Shown piece by piece: positions 45,808 to 57,026 of a stretch of DNA of 64,000 nt. Positions within the stretch are counted from its first letter, which is position 1, and each line of letters starts with the position of its first letter. Source of the stretch: Phialocephala subalpina. Its lineage: Eukaryota; Ascomycota; Leotiomycetes; Helotiales; Mollisiaceae. The stretch is from the NCBI GenBank assembly GCA_900073065.1, contig FJOG01000002.1:3140160-3204159 (forward strand), written 5' to 3'. The translations under genes were made by a program, and so were the position numbers. The notes beneath the pieces were generated by a model. The model saw only the letters and a program-made list of their open reading frames with translations. It had not been told where the DNA came from and did no database searches.

Positions 45808-46549
45808 AAGCTGGTCCTGCTTCTGATGCAAATCCCACTTTGCGATAGTAAGAACTTAACGTTACACTCGACCCATCGCTGCCTAGCTCGCTTAGCTATC
45901 AAATTGTAAGGCCTGGCGGTCTCTTATTTTGGATGTAAACCACTGCCCAAGTTCCCAAATTCCCGAGAGTCCGGGACTGGTGTAGCAATGACGGAAGACG
46001 GCACAAGCTGACCAGCTTGTCGATGGCCGAGCTAAATCAGACCATTGTATCTTCCTGGCCGAACACGCAAGTGAAACGGAGATTGCATTGGGCGAATCGA
46101 TGAGAAAATTTGCTAAGATTACGAGGCAAGGTTGTCCCGCTGAAGTAAGTACATTCAGATAATGGAACATAATTTGTTTCTCATTCCAGATCTGCGTCCA
46201 AAGATGACGCAAGTAAAGAAACAACTCAAGAACTGCTCTGTCGAAGAAGACACAGGAGTTCGTCAATCCGGAACGCAAATACTGCGCTGGCGGTTTTCAG
46301 CCCTTGCCTTCTTTTTTCGTAGAAGGCAAAGGCGCCAAACTATGGGTACCATATCTTCTAAGAGTATTTAATATTATAAGGCTCTACGATCGAAGAAGTA
46401 TGGTGTAGTGCCCGTCGATCTCTTCTACTGGACTATCTTTCTCCACATGGCAGCATCAGAGCAAACAAGTGAGCGCGGTAGCTGGCGAAAGTAGAGGCAA
46501 CTATGCCAGTAAGAGAGGTGTGTGCGTGAAGGAAAAGAATGAATCAAGG

Positions 46550-46845
46550 TAGGGTTTCCCAATTCCAATTCAAACTCGAGCTTGAATCTAGTCTTGATTT
46601 GCTAAGTCCAATTCTAATTCTGCGAAAAATGCCTTAACATTACTAATTCCACGAGTAACCTGGAGTTTAAAATACAAAATCTGGTTTAAATAAACTTATT
46701 TTAAGTTTGAAAAAATCCAATTGCAATTCTAATTCTATTAAAAACGGCCTTAAACGTAAATTGGAATTGCAATTAAAAAAAGCTTTAAATCAAGGAATTA
46801 ATTATTAGAAATAGAAATAATATAAGTTAAATAATATTTTGTACG
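46550..46845. repeat. AT-rich degenerate repeat tract
   Basis: Strongly AT-rich. CAATTCTAATTCTGCGAAAA at about 46610 and CAATTCTAATTCTATTAAAA at about 46722 form an imperfect direct repeat, each followed by a GCCTTAA. ATTGGAATTGCAATT nearby is its inverted partner. Composition differs sharply from the flanks. Confidence 0.5.
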
Positions 46846-46934
46846 AGCCGCAGAAAACTAGCGACGGAAACCTGAAGGAACCCAGTGGCAATGGTTTGTT
46901 CCGCCAATCCTCGTCATCTCATGATACCATTTCC

Positions 46935-48571
46935 TCAAAGGACGTATCTGAAATCCACATTTTCCAACTCAGTCTTGTCATGCATACCGAATCTCATTCC
47001 TTCAACCTTCTCCTCCGTCGTCTGAAGTTCCCCAAACTCGTTGTCTCGCTTTTTATTCTCCATGATCATGTACACTCGAAGCACAATGCCGCAAAGCAAG
47101 GCTGCGCAGAAGCAGACGAGGATGACCGTGATTGCGAGGACGTATTTCGGGGCATCTTGAGAGCGGAAGAAGAACGGACCTCCGATGTTCGCCGCGGCGA
47201 AGATCATGAACAGCATAATGTTGGTGGTGGCTCGTTTGGTATGGCCCGATATGTTTTGACCGATGATTGTCAGGCAGAATGGCCACTAGAGTTCTGTCAA
47301 TTTGCGGGATAGATTGGGTAGGGAGAAAGCTCACAGTGACAGCATAGGAGTTGATGAGCCAGTAAGCTATAACTCGACCATACTTGTTTGCTCCAGTGCC
47401 TTCTGTGCCATACACGGCACCAATGCCAGCAATCGCTGGCAGAAGGGGTATTATCATGCCCCAAGTCCTCAAGTTTCCATGCTTCATAGAGAAGTATCCC
47501 CACACAATCATGCTTCCTGCACTGACAACCGAAGAAGGCAGACCAATAAGCAGCGTCTTGAAGCTATCAAAACCAAAGCCTGAGATGACAAGAGACCCGA
47601 AACTCGTCAATCCACCGTTTGGCAATTGCGTGAAGAACACGAAAGCAAGCAGAAGCCAAGTTTTAGGATCCTTGACAGCATACCACATCTGGTAATATTT
47701 CCACTCATAACCCTTCACTCCCATCATGTTCTCCGCAACGCGCTGAACAGCAATAATCTGCTCCTCGTGGGTCAAGAACTTGGCCTTGTTAGGAGTTTCT
47801 GGCATGAAGAAGAGCCACCCGATTCCAGTCAAGATACTGAGTAGACCGAGGACGAGGAATATGTACATCCATGGCTTGAGCGCAGTGTTGGTAATATGTC
47901 CGAGACCATATGAGAGGAGCGAGGAGACGATGGAGAAGCTGCCTTGCATGGCTGCCCAAAGCATGGTTCGTAGGACTTGTTCTCGGCGAGTGTAGAACAT
48001 TGAAGTGTAGAGGACAAATCCTGGGGAGACGACAGATTCTGAGACACCGAGCAGGAAACGGACAACCATGAGTCCGGCGAAGTTCTTTAATCCAAGATGC
48101 CTAAATCTCTTAGTACTACTAAAGGATATGAGTGGGATGTACTCACGCAAGCATCAATATTCCCCAGGCAATGACCGCGAAACTCAGAATCCTTGCTGTC
48201 TTGTACCGCTGCAGAAAGTAATTCGCGGGGTATTGAGCAGCCAGGTAGCCGAAATAGAACATGCTACTCGCCCACGAATACTGCGTTCCATGAAGTCCCA
48301 AATCACTTCGAAAGTTGAACAAGACTGCCCATCCCATTGCTACCTTGTCCACATAGTTGAGTCCGTATAGGATGCACATCAATGGGAGGAGCTGCAGGTC
48401 GATCTTTCGTCGTACTGCATCCGAAGCTTCGAGAGTATAAGTTGCAGAGTCATTTTGGGCTTCCTCGAAAAGCTCGTAACCTTCGTCCGCGGTTTGACCT
48501 TTCAGTTCAATGTCTTGAGTGGCATGAATTGCACGTGGTGCCGCCTCGATGTTGTCCGCTTCGTTCCCCAT
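46935..48571 (-). CDS. DAL5-type MFS transporter (second copy in window)
   Basis: Three exons (48571-48147, 48100-47335, 47285-46935) give 513 residues. Family marks: AVRRKIDLQLLPLMCILYGL, NYVDKVAMGWAVLFN, YFGYLAAQYPANYFLQRYKT, VRFLLGVSESVVSPGFVLYT, FFMPETPNKAKFLTHEEQI and FRSQDAPKYV near the C-terminus. About 12 membrane helices are expected. An acidic N-terminal tail of about 60 residues precedes helix 1. It belongs to the anion:cation symporter family of allantoate and vitamin permeases; within it, the motif set suggests the group often annotated as allantoate permease. It is divergent from an M20 peptidase gene 623 bp away, which hints at uptake of an amide or peptide-like compound for hydrolysis (inference). 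Confidence 0.9.
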
Positions 48572-49194
48572 TTTGCCAATGATATTCTATTCGTCTGCGA
48601 GCCTCAAGAACGGTAAACAGGTGAATCAGAAAAGAAAGACGGGATTTATTAATGCACCCTGTGCCATCGGACGAGACTCCTCGGCTTGGATGCCGACACC
48701 AGGGCCACTTTCCATTCCAAGGAATGCTATGATGGAGATAAGATTAATTGGACTAGGCTTTCGATTCCAGGTGCAAGGATCCTCAGTCGTCTAGATATCG
48801 TAAAAAGACTTGAAAGTGGGAGGTTGCTGGTAAAGTTGCCATGCCTCCCGTCCTCGATCGCAACTGCCGTTTCTGTTCCATAGACAGAACAAATGAACTT
48901 GCATTCGTCTTCCAGGAGGATAAATATGATTCAGAAGTACACTTCTCAGAGCTCTTTGAAAACTCTTATGCTCATGAACCCAGCCTCGCGGTTCTCAGGG
49001 TGAATCTTTGCGGTATCGCGAGAGTGGGATGCATCTTCCCCGGCTAAGACAACATCTCGGGTAAGTGCTTCCGCCACGAAAGTTGACTCCGTAGCTGACT
49101 TCGGTCGATCTCACTGCTCACCCGATCCTCGCAATCAGGTCCTGCCTTGAGAGCTCAGTTTTGATCAGAGATCTAGTAGCAAAAGACGAACGTC
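48572..49194. promoter_or_regulatory. Divergent promoter, transporter and M20 peptidase
   Basis: 623-bp head-to-head spacer without a gene. No TTTCCGAG motif was seen here, unlike the 30-42 kb block. Confidence 0.45.
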
Positions 49195-50400
49195 ATGCAG
49201 GTACCCGACATCGACGAGGCGAAATGTCTCTCACTGCTCTCCAAGCTCATCCAAATCAAGAGCTACTCGGAAACAGAAGGAGAAATCGAGGTTACGAATT
49301 TCGTCTCCCAGAAGATGAAAGGCATTGGGCTCGAAGCAGACGTCTTTCCCTTCGCCAATGGGAAACGTCAGAATGCAATCGGACGATGGAAAGGCAAGAA
49401 CCCCGCCAAATCCAAGACTCTCCTCTTCAACGGTCACTTGGACACCAATCCCGTGACTGAAGGCTGGACAATCGATCCTTGGGAAGGCAAGATAGACAAA
49501 GACTTCATCTACGGCATCGGAGTCAGCAACATGAAGTCTGGATGCGCAGCCTACTTTTGCGCTGTCGAAGCCTTGAAGTCAGCTGGATGGGTGCCAAATG
49601 GAGATGTCATCTTGACTTTTGTGGTTGGAGAACTTCAAGGAGGAGTTGGGACTATGGCTGCTATTGAGCAAGGACGGATGAATGCTGACTATTTCATCAA
49701 CTGCGAACCAAGTGATATCAGAGCTATCACGATGCATGCAGAAGCTTTGATGTTTGAGGTTGATTTGATCGGGGTCACTAGACATATGTCTGCTGCAGAG
49801 GAGGGAGCGGATGCTATTCTGGCTGCTTGTGCGATTATTCCGGAGCTGGATAAGATGACATTCAGTGGTGCGAAGAGCGAGGATCATAAGAGGTGCAATC
49901 GGTGCCTCGTTGGTGTCGTCCATGGAGCATTGGGCAAGAAACTCGAGGAGTGGAGGCCAAGTCAAGTTTCAGATGTCTGTAAGCTGGCTGGTAGTGCCAG
50001 ATATGCGCCTGGCCAGACACAAGAAGGAGTATTATCAGACATTCGGAGAGTGATTGAGAGATTTCTCTCGGAGAAATGTCCAGGCGTCAAGTTCGAGCTG
50101 CGACAACGCTTCGAGCCCACAATGCCTGCATTCGAAGTGTCTCCAAACTCGAGGATTGTCAATTCCCTCAATACTGCATACAGAGGAGTCAGAGGAGAAG
50201 ATCAACCAACTGGTGTACTCAAGCCTACATGCTTTTATGGTTCAGACGCGGGGCATTTGTACAAGCAGCTGGGAATGGAAGGCATTGTTTGCGGACCTGG
50301 TGGGAGGTACAACACGAGGCCAGATGAAAAGGTCGACATTCCAGACTATCTGGACTGTGTTAGGATGTTCATGAGAGTCATAGTAGATATATGTGGTTGA
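49195..50400 (+). CDS. M20 family metallo-amidohydrolase (ArgE/DapE/CPG2-like)
   Basis: One intronless frame of 401 residues. M20 marks: metal ligands His81 and Asp83 in FNGHLDTNPV, the catalytic-Glu region FVVGELQGGVGT, and the dimerisation-domain insert in the middle. At the place where most M20 enzymes have the metal-bridging Asp of a DMKG motif, this protein has Asn112 (YGIGVSNMKSG). A VSNMK variant may be normal in a subfamily, so loss of function is not certain. The family cleaves N-acyl amino acids, dipeptides and similar amides in the cytosol. The last 48 bp of the gene form the start of a perfect 250-bp tandem duplication. The gene is divergent from a DAL5-type transporter. Confidence 0.88.
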   Translation: MQVPDIDEAKCLSLLSKLIQIKSYSETEGEIEVTNFVSQKMKGIGLEADVFPFANGKRQNAIGRWKGKNPAKSKTLLFNGHLDTNPVTEGWTIDPWEGKIDKDFIYGIGVSNMKSGCAAYFCAVEALKSAGWVPNGDVILTFVVGELQGGVGTMAAIEQGRMNADYFINCEPSDIRAITMHAEALMFEVDLIGVTRHMSAAEEGADAILAACAIIPELDKMTFSGAKSEDHKRCNRCLVGVVHGALGKKLEEWRPSQVSDVCKLAGSARYAPGQTQEGVLSDIRRVIERFLSEKCPGVKFELRQRFEPTMPAFEVSPNSRIVNSLNTAYRGVRGEDQPTGVLKPTCFYGSDAGHLYKQLGMEGIVCGPGGRYNTRPDEKVDIPDYLDCVRMFMRVIVDICG

Positions 50401-50851
50401 ATCCAAGCCCTTGGAAAGTCATACTAGTAGCAACTCGCTTCAGGTACGGAGCCCCTGAAATCTGACGATTGACACCCCGGCTGTACTGTAAGCGATGTCT
50501 CACAGCGGTTAGCACCCAACGGCGCTGCATCTCATGCCACCTTCAACCTCAGCTCCTCGTCCTCAAAACATCATCAACCAATACCACACACACCATCAAA
50601 AGGACTGTGTTAGGATGTTCATGAGAGTCATAGTAGATATATGTGGTTGAATCCAAGCCCTTGGAAAGTCATACTAGTAGCAACTCGCTTCAGGTACGGA
50701 GCCCCTGAAATCTGACGATTGACACCCCGGCTGTACTGTAAGCGATGTCTCACAGCGGTTAGCACCCAACGGCGCTGCATCTCATGCCACCTTCAACCTC
50801 AGCTCCTCGTCCTCAAAACATCATCAACCAATACCACACACACCATCAAAA
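50352..50851. repeat. Perfect 250-bp direct tandem duplication
   Basis: Bases 50352-50601 are repeated without visible difference at 50602-50851. The unit runs from the last codons of the M20 gene through the intergenic region into the first codons of the M28 frame. The second copy therefore carries an orphan 3' piece of the M20 gene. Perfect identity means a very recent event or an assembly error. Confidence 0.9.
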
Positions 50852-52814
50852 CGCATTCAAGGCTGGGTTGGAGGAACCAGCGATTCCTGAAGACCCCACC
50901 TCGTTGCCGTCCAATGGCTTCCGTCCATTCCACGGCTTCAGTGCAAATGGGAAGGTTACCGCAGAACTCGTGTACGCCAATTTCGGAACCATTCAAGATT
51001 TTGACCTTCTCGCTGCGAAAGGGATCTCTGTCAAAGACAAGATCGTGATCTGCAAATACAGCAAGATCTTCCGGGGTTTGAAAGTCCGTGCAGCTGAAAA
51101 GTACGGCGCTGCCGGTGTCATCATTTACAGCGATCCGCAAGAGGACGGAGAATGGACTGAAAAGAATGGCCACTTGCCATATCCTCATGGACCGGCTAGG
51201 CATCCAAATGCTATTCAGAGAGGGAGTGTGGATTATTTTTCAATTGCTGTCGGTGACCCCACAACGCCTGGGTATCCAAGCTTGCCAGGAAAGGATACCA
51301 AGAGAAAGAATCCCATTGGAGCCATTCCCTACACCCCATCGCTGCCAATCTCATACGCGGATGCTCTTCCGTTTTTAAAGGCTTTGGATGGCCATGGATT
51401 GACTCCGGAAGAGATTGGTGGTAGTGGGAGCGACTGGAAGGGCGAATTGGAAGGAGTGGGATACTTCACTGGCCCGTCCAAAGTGAAGGTCACACTTGCA
51501 AATGAAGGAAAATATGAATACACACCAATTTACGACGTCATTGGCACCATAAAAGGTACTTCGGATGAGGTGATTGTTATGGGCAATCATCACGACTCTT
51601 GGTCATGTGGTGCAGTCGACCCAGTCAGCGGAAGTGCGGCCATGAATGAGCTCGTCAGAGGACTCGGAAGACTCGTGGAAATGGGTTGGAAGAATGAAAG
51701 AACACTGTAAGTCACTTCGGCTTTACTCACCGCAAGCAAGATGCTAATAGAACTCGTAGAATCTTAGCTTCCTGGGATGACGAGGAATATGGACTCCTGG
51801 GCTCAACAGAGTGGGTCGAGGAGAACGCAGAAATGCTTTCAAACCATTGTGTAGCTTGTAAGTGCAACGTTGGAGTTCCAAATGTAAGTGACTGGCGTTA
51901 ATGAACAGTTAGACCTCAATGTAGACGGTGCAACAAACGGTGGCGACATATTCGGTGGTACCGGAAGTCCCCTCTTAGGATCTGTACTTCGCTCAGTAGC
52001 AACTCTCATTCCTTCCCCAGCAGGCAACTCCGGAACAGCATACGATGATTGGCTCGCCAATTACCAGCAATCACACCCAGGTGCAGAATTTCCTCACCTC
52101 GAGTTGATGGGTACTGGCAGTGACTACACGGCGTTCTTCGACCACCTGGGCATTCCAAGTCTCGACTTTCGATTCAGCGGAAAGAGCAGTTCGGTGTTTC
52201 ACTATCACTCAAACTACGACAGCTATTACTGGATGGATAAATTTGGCGATGCGGGCTTCAAGAAGCATCATGCTTTGACGCAAGCTTGGGGCGTTCTTGC
52301 AGTCCGTCTCGCCAATGTCAAGATATTGCCCTTTGAGGCTACAGAATATGCTGTCACACTGGAGAAGTATGCATCAGAACTCAAGGTCCGGGGAAAGATA
52401 AAGCTGGACACTAGACCATTAGAAGAAAGTGTCGCCAGATTCAAGTCTGCTGCGAAGAAGCTTGACAGCAAGATTTCTGGTCTGTCTGGGACAAGCCAGA
52501 CGTCAGTCTCGCCTCCAACATGGGCAGTTACAAAACTCAATAGAAAGCTCAGGGGTATTGAACCCGGCTTTCTCGCGAAGAAAGGAGGGCTACCAGGGCG
52601 AGAATGGTTCAAGCATATTGTGAGTCTTTATTTTGGCACGTGATATAAATTTTGCTAACTCGAGTAGGTGTTTGCGCCTGGGTTGTGGTTGGGTTATGGA
52701 GGCGTAGTTTTTCCGGGCATACTCGAAGCACTTGATGATGGAGATGAAGAGGAAGCTCATAAGTGGGTAGTAAGGATCGCGGATACGATTGATGAAGTCG
52801 CCAAGTCGTTGTGA
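50784..52814 (+). CDS. M28 metallopeptidase (glutamate carboxypeptidase II-like), N-terminally truncated
   Basis: Frame from ATG 50784 through exons ending 51706, then from 51760, then from about 51901 to 52622, and a last exon ending at 52814. A protease-associated domain comes first ([40 protein letters not shown]), then the M28 core with zinc ligands in [32 protein letters not shown] and [12 protein letters not shown]. The dimerisation domain ends the protein. Homologues carry a signal anchor and about 100 more residues before the part that begins here ([16 protein letters not shown]). These are absent, and the sequence upstream is the tandem duplication. The junction near 51858-51900 does not splice cleanly. 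It is probably a 5'-truncated and perhaps inactive gene. Confidence 0.75.
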
Positions 52815-53130
52815 GAGGCCAGTGATGGGAAAGAATATGGAGATCGAGATGAGACGGAATTTCACAAACTGATTAATTCGGGACTCTGTCGTTGTCTGCT
52901 ACCGCCATTGATGGGACCGGCACATTCAGGATAGAGGGAAGTGGTTTCACATTTTGAATCCCAGTAATTGGTAGCCTGAATATTTAGCGACCGAGGCCCT
53001 GTAACGAGACACTCAGCGCTAAATATTTAGTGATCGAAGCCTATAAATTTCTTGCCTGGGGGACATCTTTCAGCCCTTTCACATATAGGAGAAATACTAT
53101 CTTCCCTTCTACCTTGCAACAAGATTCAGC
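52815..53130. other. Convergent spacer with paired short motifs
   Basis: ATTTAGCGACCGAGGCCCTG near 52983 and ATTTAGTGATCGAAGCCT near 53026 lie 43 bp apart. A similar pair occurs at 55320-55370 beyond the next gene. No coding feature. Confidence 0.5.
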
Positions 53131-54822
53131 TCATACATCTAATGCTTTCGGGATCCCTTCATCATTGTTCACCTTGACAACATCGCTCGCAGCGTCAGAC
53201 CCAGGAACTTCGACCAGTGCTGCCCGCTTCTTATCTATATACGAGAACCAGGCTACACTTGCTACGCTCAGAAGCATTGCAAGGGAATTGGCAATCATGG
53301 CAATGCTACCCTCTCGCCACATCGGTGCTTGAGTAGTGTTGTAGAACAGCAGAGTCCAGAAGATGTAGAATGCAATAGCTGGAAAATGTCAGTGTATACC
53401 AACTTCAGTTCGAGTGTCTCGACTTACTCATAGCATTCATGAACCCAAGAACAATAGCTCTCTTCGCATCATCTCTCCTACAAATATCATTCGCCCAAGC
53501 AAACAGCACACTTCTGAAACCCAGTTGAACGCCGTTCAAAAACAGTGCAAACAACTTCGCGTTGACACTCGGCGGATTCAACATAATAGCTCCCGAAATC
53601 AGACCTGTGAAGCAAAGCAATATCCCGACATGAATCCTGCCTTTATCATCCCTGAACCAGTCAGCGTACCAACTGAACATCAGATTCGCCACAATTGCGA
53701 TTCCCGAGACAGCTGTCGGGATATAGTTGATCTGCTCGACGGAGTACTTCTTTAGGTACTTGAGATAGAGATTTAGGATTGCATTGTCGGCGAACATTTC
53801 GGAGTCACCAGCTAGGAGCGCGAGAATAGAGAGGCAGTAGACTTCCCAGCTCATTCCTACACGTTTGAGGAGAGACCATCCGAGGACACCGCGCTTTTGC
53901 ACGACTTCGGGTAGACGTTCGACAGCGAGAATCTTTTCGGGGACTGACAGGAAGCGGGAAGTTGTGGTAGTTGGGTGTCCAGGAAAGACTATGTATCCAT
54001 ATATCGCAACAGGCATCGTGATGAGGAAGTCGATGATGAAAAGCCACCGCCATCCTGCAAGACCACGGACGCCATCCAGACGAGTGTCAGCTACAATCAA
54101 AAGCACATCACGAATCCACTCACTCAAGTTCCTGTAAATCGAACCCTGCATGATCCCAGAGAACAAAGTTCCAGCAATCCCAGCACTGATAAAAATGGCT
54201 GTTCTCTTCCCAAGCTCCTCGTACTTGTACCAACTCCCAAGGATGTAATGGGTTCCCACAAATGTCGCTGACTCCATGCAAGCTTGGAAGAATCTAATGA
54301 CGAAAACTTGCTTTACGTTGGTGACGAAAGCGTTGCCAAGAGTGAGGAAGCCCCAGAAGACCATGAGTGTGGAGAAGTAGATTCTGGGAGACAGCTTCTG
54401 CAGGGCGATGTTATTGGGGACTTGCGCGAGTGTGTATCCGACGTAGAAGACTTTCACCTTGTTAGCTCAAACTCGCATGTTCGTCAAGAAGACTTGCCTG
54501 AGTTGATCTGATTGAGCTCTGTGCCCTTAAAGTGCAGGTCTTCTTTCATGCCTGAGACGTATGCATTGTTCAAGTTCTGGTGAATGATTAAATTGGCAGA
54601 GTAGCAAGTCCTGTGCAGCATCACTTACTGAGCGATCGAGACTGTGATCTGTTAGCAACGCTAGAACCCATCAATGAAGTTTGCAACTTACTAATTCACC
54701 CAGTACATCAAACAACAGAAAGAGAGAATGAACCAATCGAGCTTGACAATGAGTCTTCGCTCCTCCTGGGTCTCCGCAGGCTCACCCCAAATTGCAACCC
54801 GAAGTCTTTGGAGGAATCCCAT
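53131..54822 (-). CDS. TNA1/FEN2-type MFS transporter (third copy in window)
   Basis: ATG 54822 opens MGFLQRLRVAIWGEPAETQ, followed by several exons; the largest covers about 54450-53430 and the last ends at 53131. Marks: ERRLIVKLDWFILSFCCLMY, YVGYTLAQVPNNIALQKLSP, IRFFQACMESATFVGTHYIL, GSWYKYEELGKRTAIFISAG, WLFIIDFLITMPVAIYGYIV. These place it with fungal nicotinate/pantothenate permeases of the anion:cation symporter family. The C-terminal tail is polar (SYIDKKRAALVEVPG). It converges on the M28 gene. Related short motifs stand on both sides of it, which may mark a moved segment. Substrate unknown. Confidence 0.87.
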
Positions 54823-55525
54823 TGTCTAAATTGAAAAAGCGGAAAGAAAGATGAAAGGAAGATCTTTTCTTGGAAGAAACAGTGGGCAAGGCTTGATTAT
54901 ATCGGGTTCTGAAGAGGCGTGGTGGAAGCTATACATATCAGAAAGTGGATTGGCAGCGATGCAAGCAAGGTTGCAATCGTCTTATCTACAATTCGACAGT
55001 GCATACCACTATGCTGGGTCGAACAGGTTCAAATGCAGGAATATATGCCGAAGCTTTCTCCGCAGTATCTCAATAATCCCCACCCTTGAGATATGGAGGA
55101 GATAGACGACAGCCGAGCCCCCACTTCCAAATATGCCACGAGCGTCGGCTACGATAATACCAGCTCGCATCGACGCATATCTCCGCATGCAATCATGGCT
55201 TCTGGTGAATTTCTGGCGATAGCTTATATTGGACAGTCGGCAAGTACCTCCGAGCAGATCAAGCTGGAAGCTACCTAAGCACGTAGGTGGACGGTTCAGC
55301 GAGGGACGTTCTGGAAACGTAGTGACCGAAGCCCTGCACAGGCCCCCGAAATTTAGCGATCGGAGCCTGAAGTCGCTAAACAAAACTCCGCCTTATTCAA
55401 TGAGGGATGAGATACACCAAGAAATATAGTAGTCACTCGGACTTTTCGTGATATCACTTAAGGAAAGGTAGTTTCAGGACTGGATTGGACCTCTCGATAC
55501 TGCTGCTGCATTCAAATTGGCAACT
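54823..55525. other. Spacer with paired short motifs
   Basis: 700 bp without a gene. GTAGTGACCGAAGCCCTG near 55319 and ATTTAGCGATCGGAGCCTGA near 55351 repeat the pair seen at 52983-53045. Confidence 0.5.
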
Positions 55526-57026
55526 TTAAGTATATGTCCATCCCATCTTCGCTGGTTGTGCGCTGACACCAGATCTTTCCCTGATCTGAAGAATTGCCTC
55601 CCTGGACTTCTGCTTGATGTCCTCTTCGTCCACAGTAATTAGCTTGCCACTCTCGAAAACCAATACTCCATTCACCACCACCATCACGACATCCTTTCCA
55701 TCACATGAATGCACCACCGTAGTAGCAACATGAGCCCCACCTTTCCCCGCTTGGATCGCATCGTAAGGAGCTGCTCTGAGTTCACTTGCATCAAGGACTG
55801 CAAAATCTGCCTTCTTGCCGACTTCCAAGCTTCCAATCTCTTTCTCAAGACCCAATGCCTTTGCGCCATTGATAGTTGCCATTTCCAGGACCTGCTCAGC
55901 AGGCAAGTGTGTAGCGTTCTGGCTACGCCCCTTGTGAATGATACCTGCCAAATGCATATCTCGGAAGAGGTCATAAGTATTTGAACAGGGTGCTCCATCG
56001 GTCCCAAGAGCCACGTTGATGTCTTTCTCGAGCATCTGAGGTATTGCAGCAATCCCGTCTCCTAGCTTGCAGTTACTGGTGGGGTTGTGCACGACAGAAG
56101 TGTTGGTGGCCTTCAGAATGTCCAAGTCTGTGTCCAGGTCCAAGTGGATCATATGTGCCAAGACAGTTCTGTCACTCGTAAGGCAATTGTTTTGGCAGAA
56201 TTGAACTGGAGTTGCGCTGTAGCATTCTTTTATGAGTACTTTGTCCCGCGCATCCTCGGCTACATGGACAGTGAGTCTCAAGTTATGCTTCTCACAAGCT
56301 GCGCCAACTTCCGCATAGATGGATTCATCGACACCTCGAGGAGTCTCGGCGGCAATCCAGACATGAAGTCGGTCATCATAGAGGCCATGATATTTCTCAT
56401 GCTTAGCCAGTGCAGCCTGGACTGACATGTCCGCTGCATTGTTGTCCCTAGCATCCTTAAAGGAATCGCCTGCTCTCGAGTTGGACTTAGGAGACTTGAC
56501 AAGAGTGCCCTTTCAAATGTCAGTCATGCCATAGGATCCAGACCTGAATGCAAAAACCTACTAGACAACCTCGAATACCTGTCTCTTCTACGGCTTTCGA
56601 CACTCGGTCAAACCCCGCGTGACTTGGCAACATCGGCTCCAAAAAGCACGTCGTACCACTCTTCAGCATTTCAGCCATCGCCAATTTTGCAGCAATGTAG
56701 CCATCATCACCCTCATAAGTGGCTTCCAGAGGCCAAATCACATCACAAGCCCAGCGATGAAGATCCATATCCTCTCCAAGCCCCCTCATCAAGGACTGAA
56801 TCAGATGTGCGTGGGCATTGATGAGACCTGGAATGACGATTCGCGATTTGAGATTGGTGGTGACTGTATCTTCAGGTAGTGATGATGCTAAGAGGGTTGT
56901 GGTCTTGCCGATTGCTGCGATCCTGTTTTCGACGACGTGGATCGCTCCGTCGAGGAGAACTTCACGTCGCTTATTGACTGTAACGATGGTTCCGTGGATG
57001 TACAGTGAGGATTTGATTGATGCCAT
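55526..57026 (-). CDS. Atz/Trz-type amidohydrolase (chlorohydrolase / cytosine-guanine deaminase-like)
   Basis: Two exons (57026-56562, 56509-55526) give 482 residues. Amidohydrolase superfamily metal sites: IPGLINAHAHLIQ, LTVHVAED, LAHMIHLD and LGTDGAPCSNTYDLF with the catalytic Asp. The HxH is followed by LIQSLMRGLGEDMDL, as in deaminases and chlorohydrolases of the AtzA/TrzN and SsnA/guanine-deaminase group. The C-terminal ALGLEKEIGSLEVGKKADFAV closes the barrel and composite domain. It should deaminate or dehalogenate a heterocycle, or cleave a C-N bond, in the cytosol; the substrate cannot be read. It is divergent from the 2-oxoglutarate oxygenase gene (788 bp between starts). Confidence 0.9.

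Larger units (their letters stand above)
45512..46934. other. Spacer with a degenerate TIR element and an AT-rich tract
   Basis: 1.4 kb without a supported gene. It holds TIR element copy D (45662-45807) and an AT-rich degenerate repeat (about 46550-46845). A 128-codon minus-strand frame at 45892-46278 has no motif. Confidence 0.5.

Noticed and set aside
45892..46278. 128-codon minus-strand frame
   Set aside because: No recognisable family or intron structure; lies in a repeat-bearing spacer.
49262..49275. CTCGGAAAC inside the M20 gene and CTCGGAAAA inside the reductase-kinase gene (about 38530)
   Set aside because: Both lie within coding sequence and are explained by codons; not counted as regulator sites.
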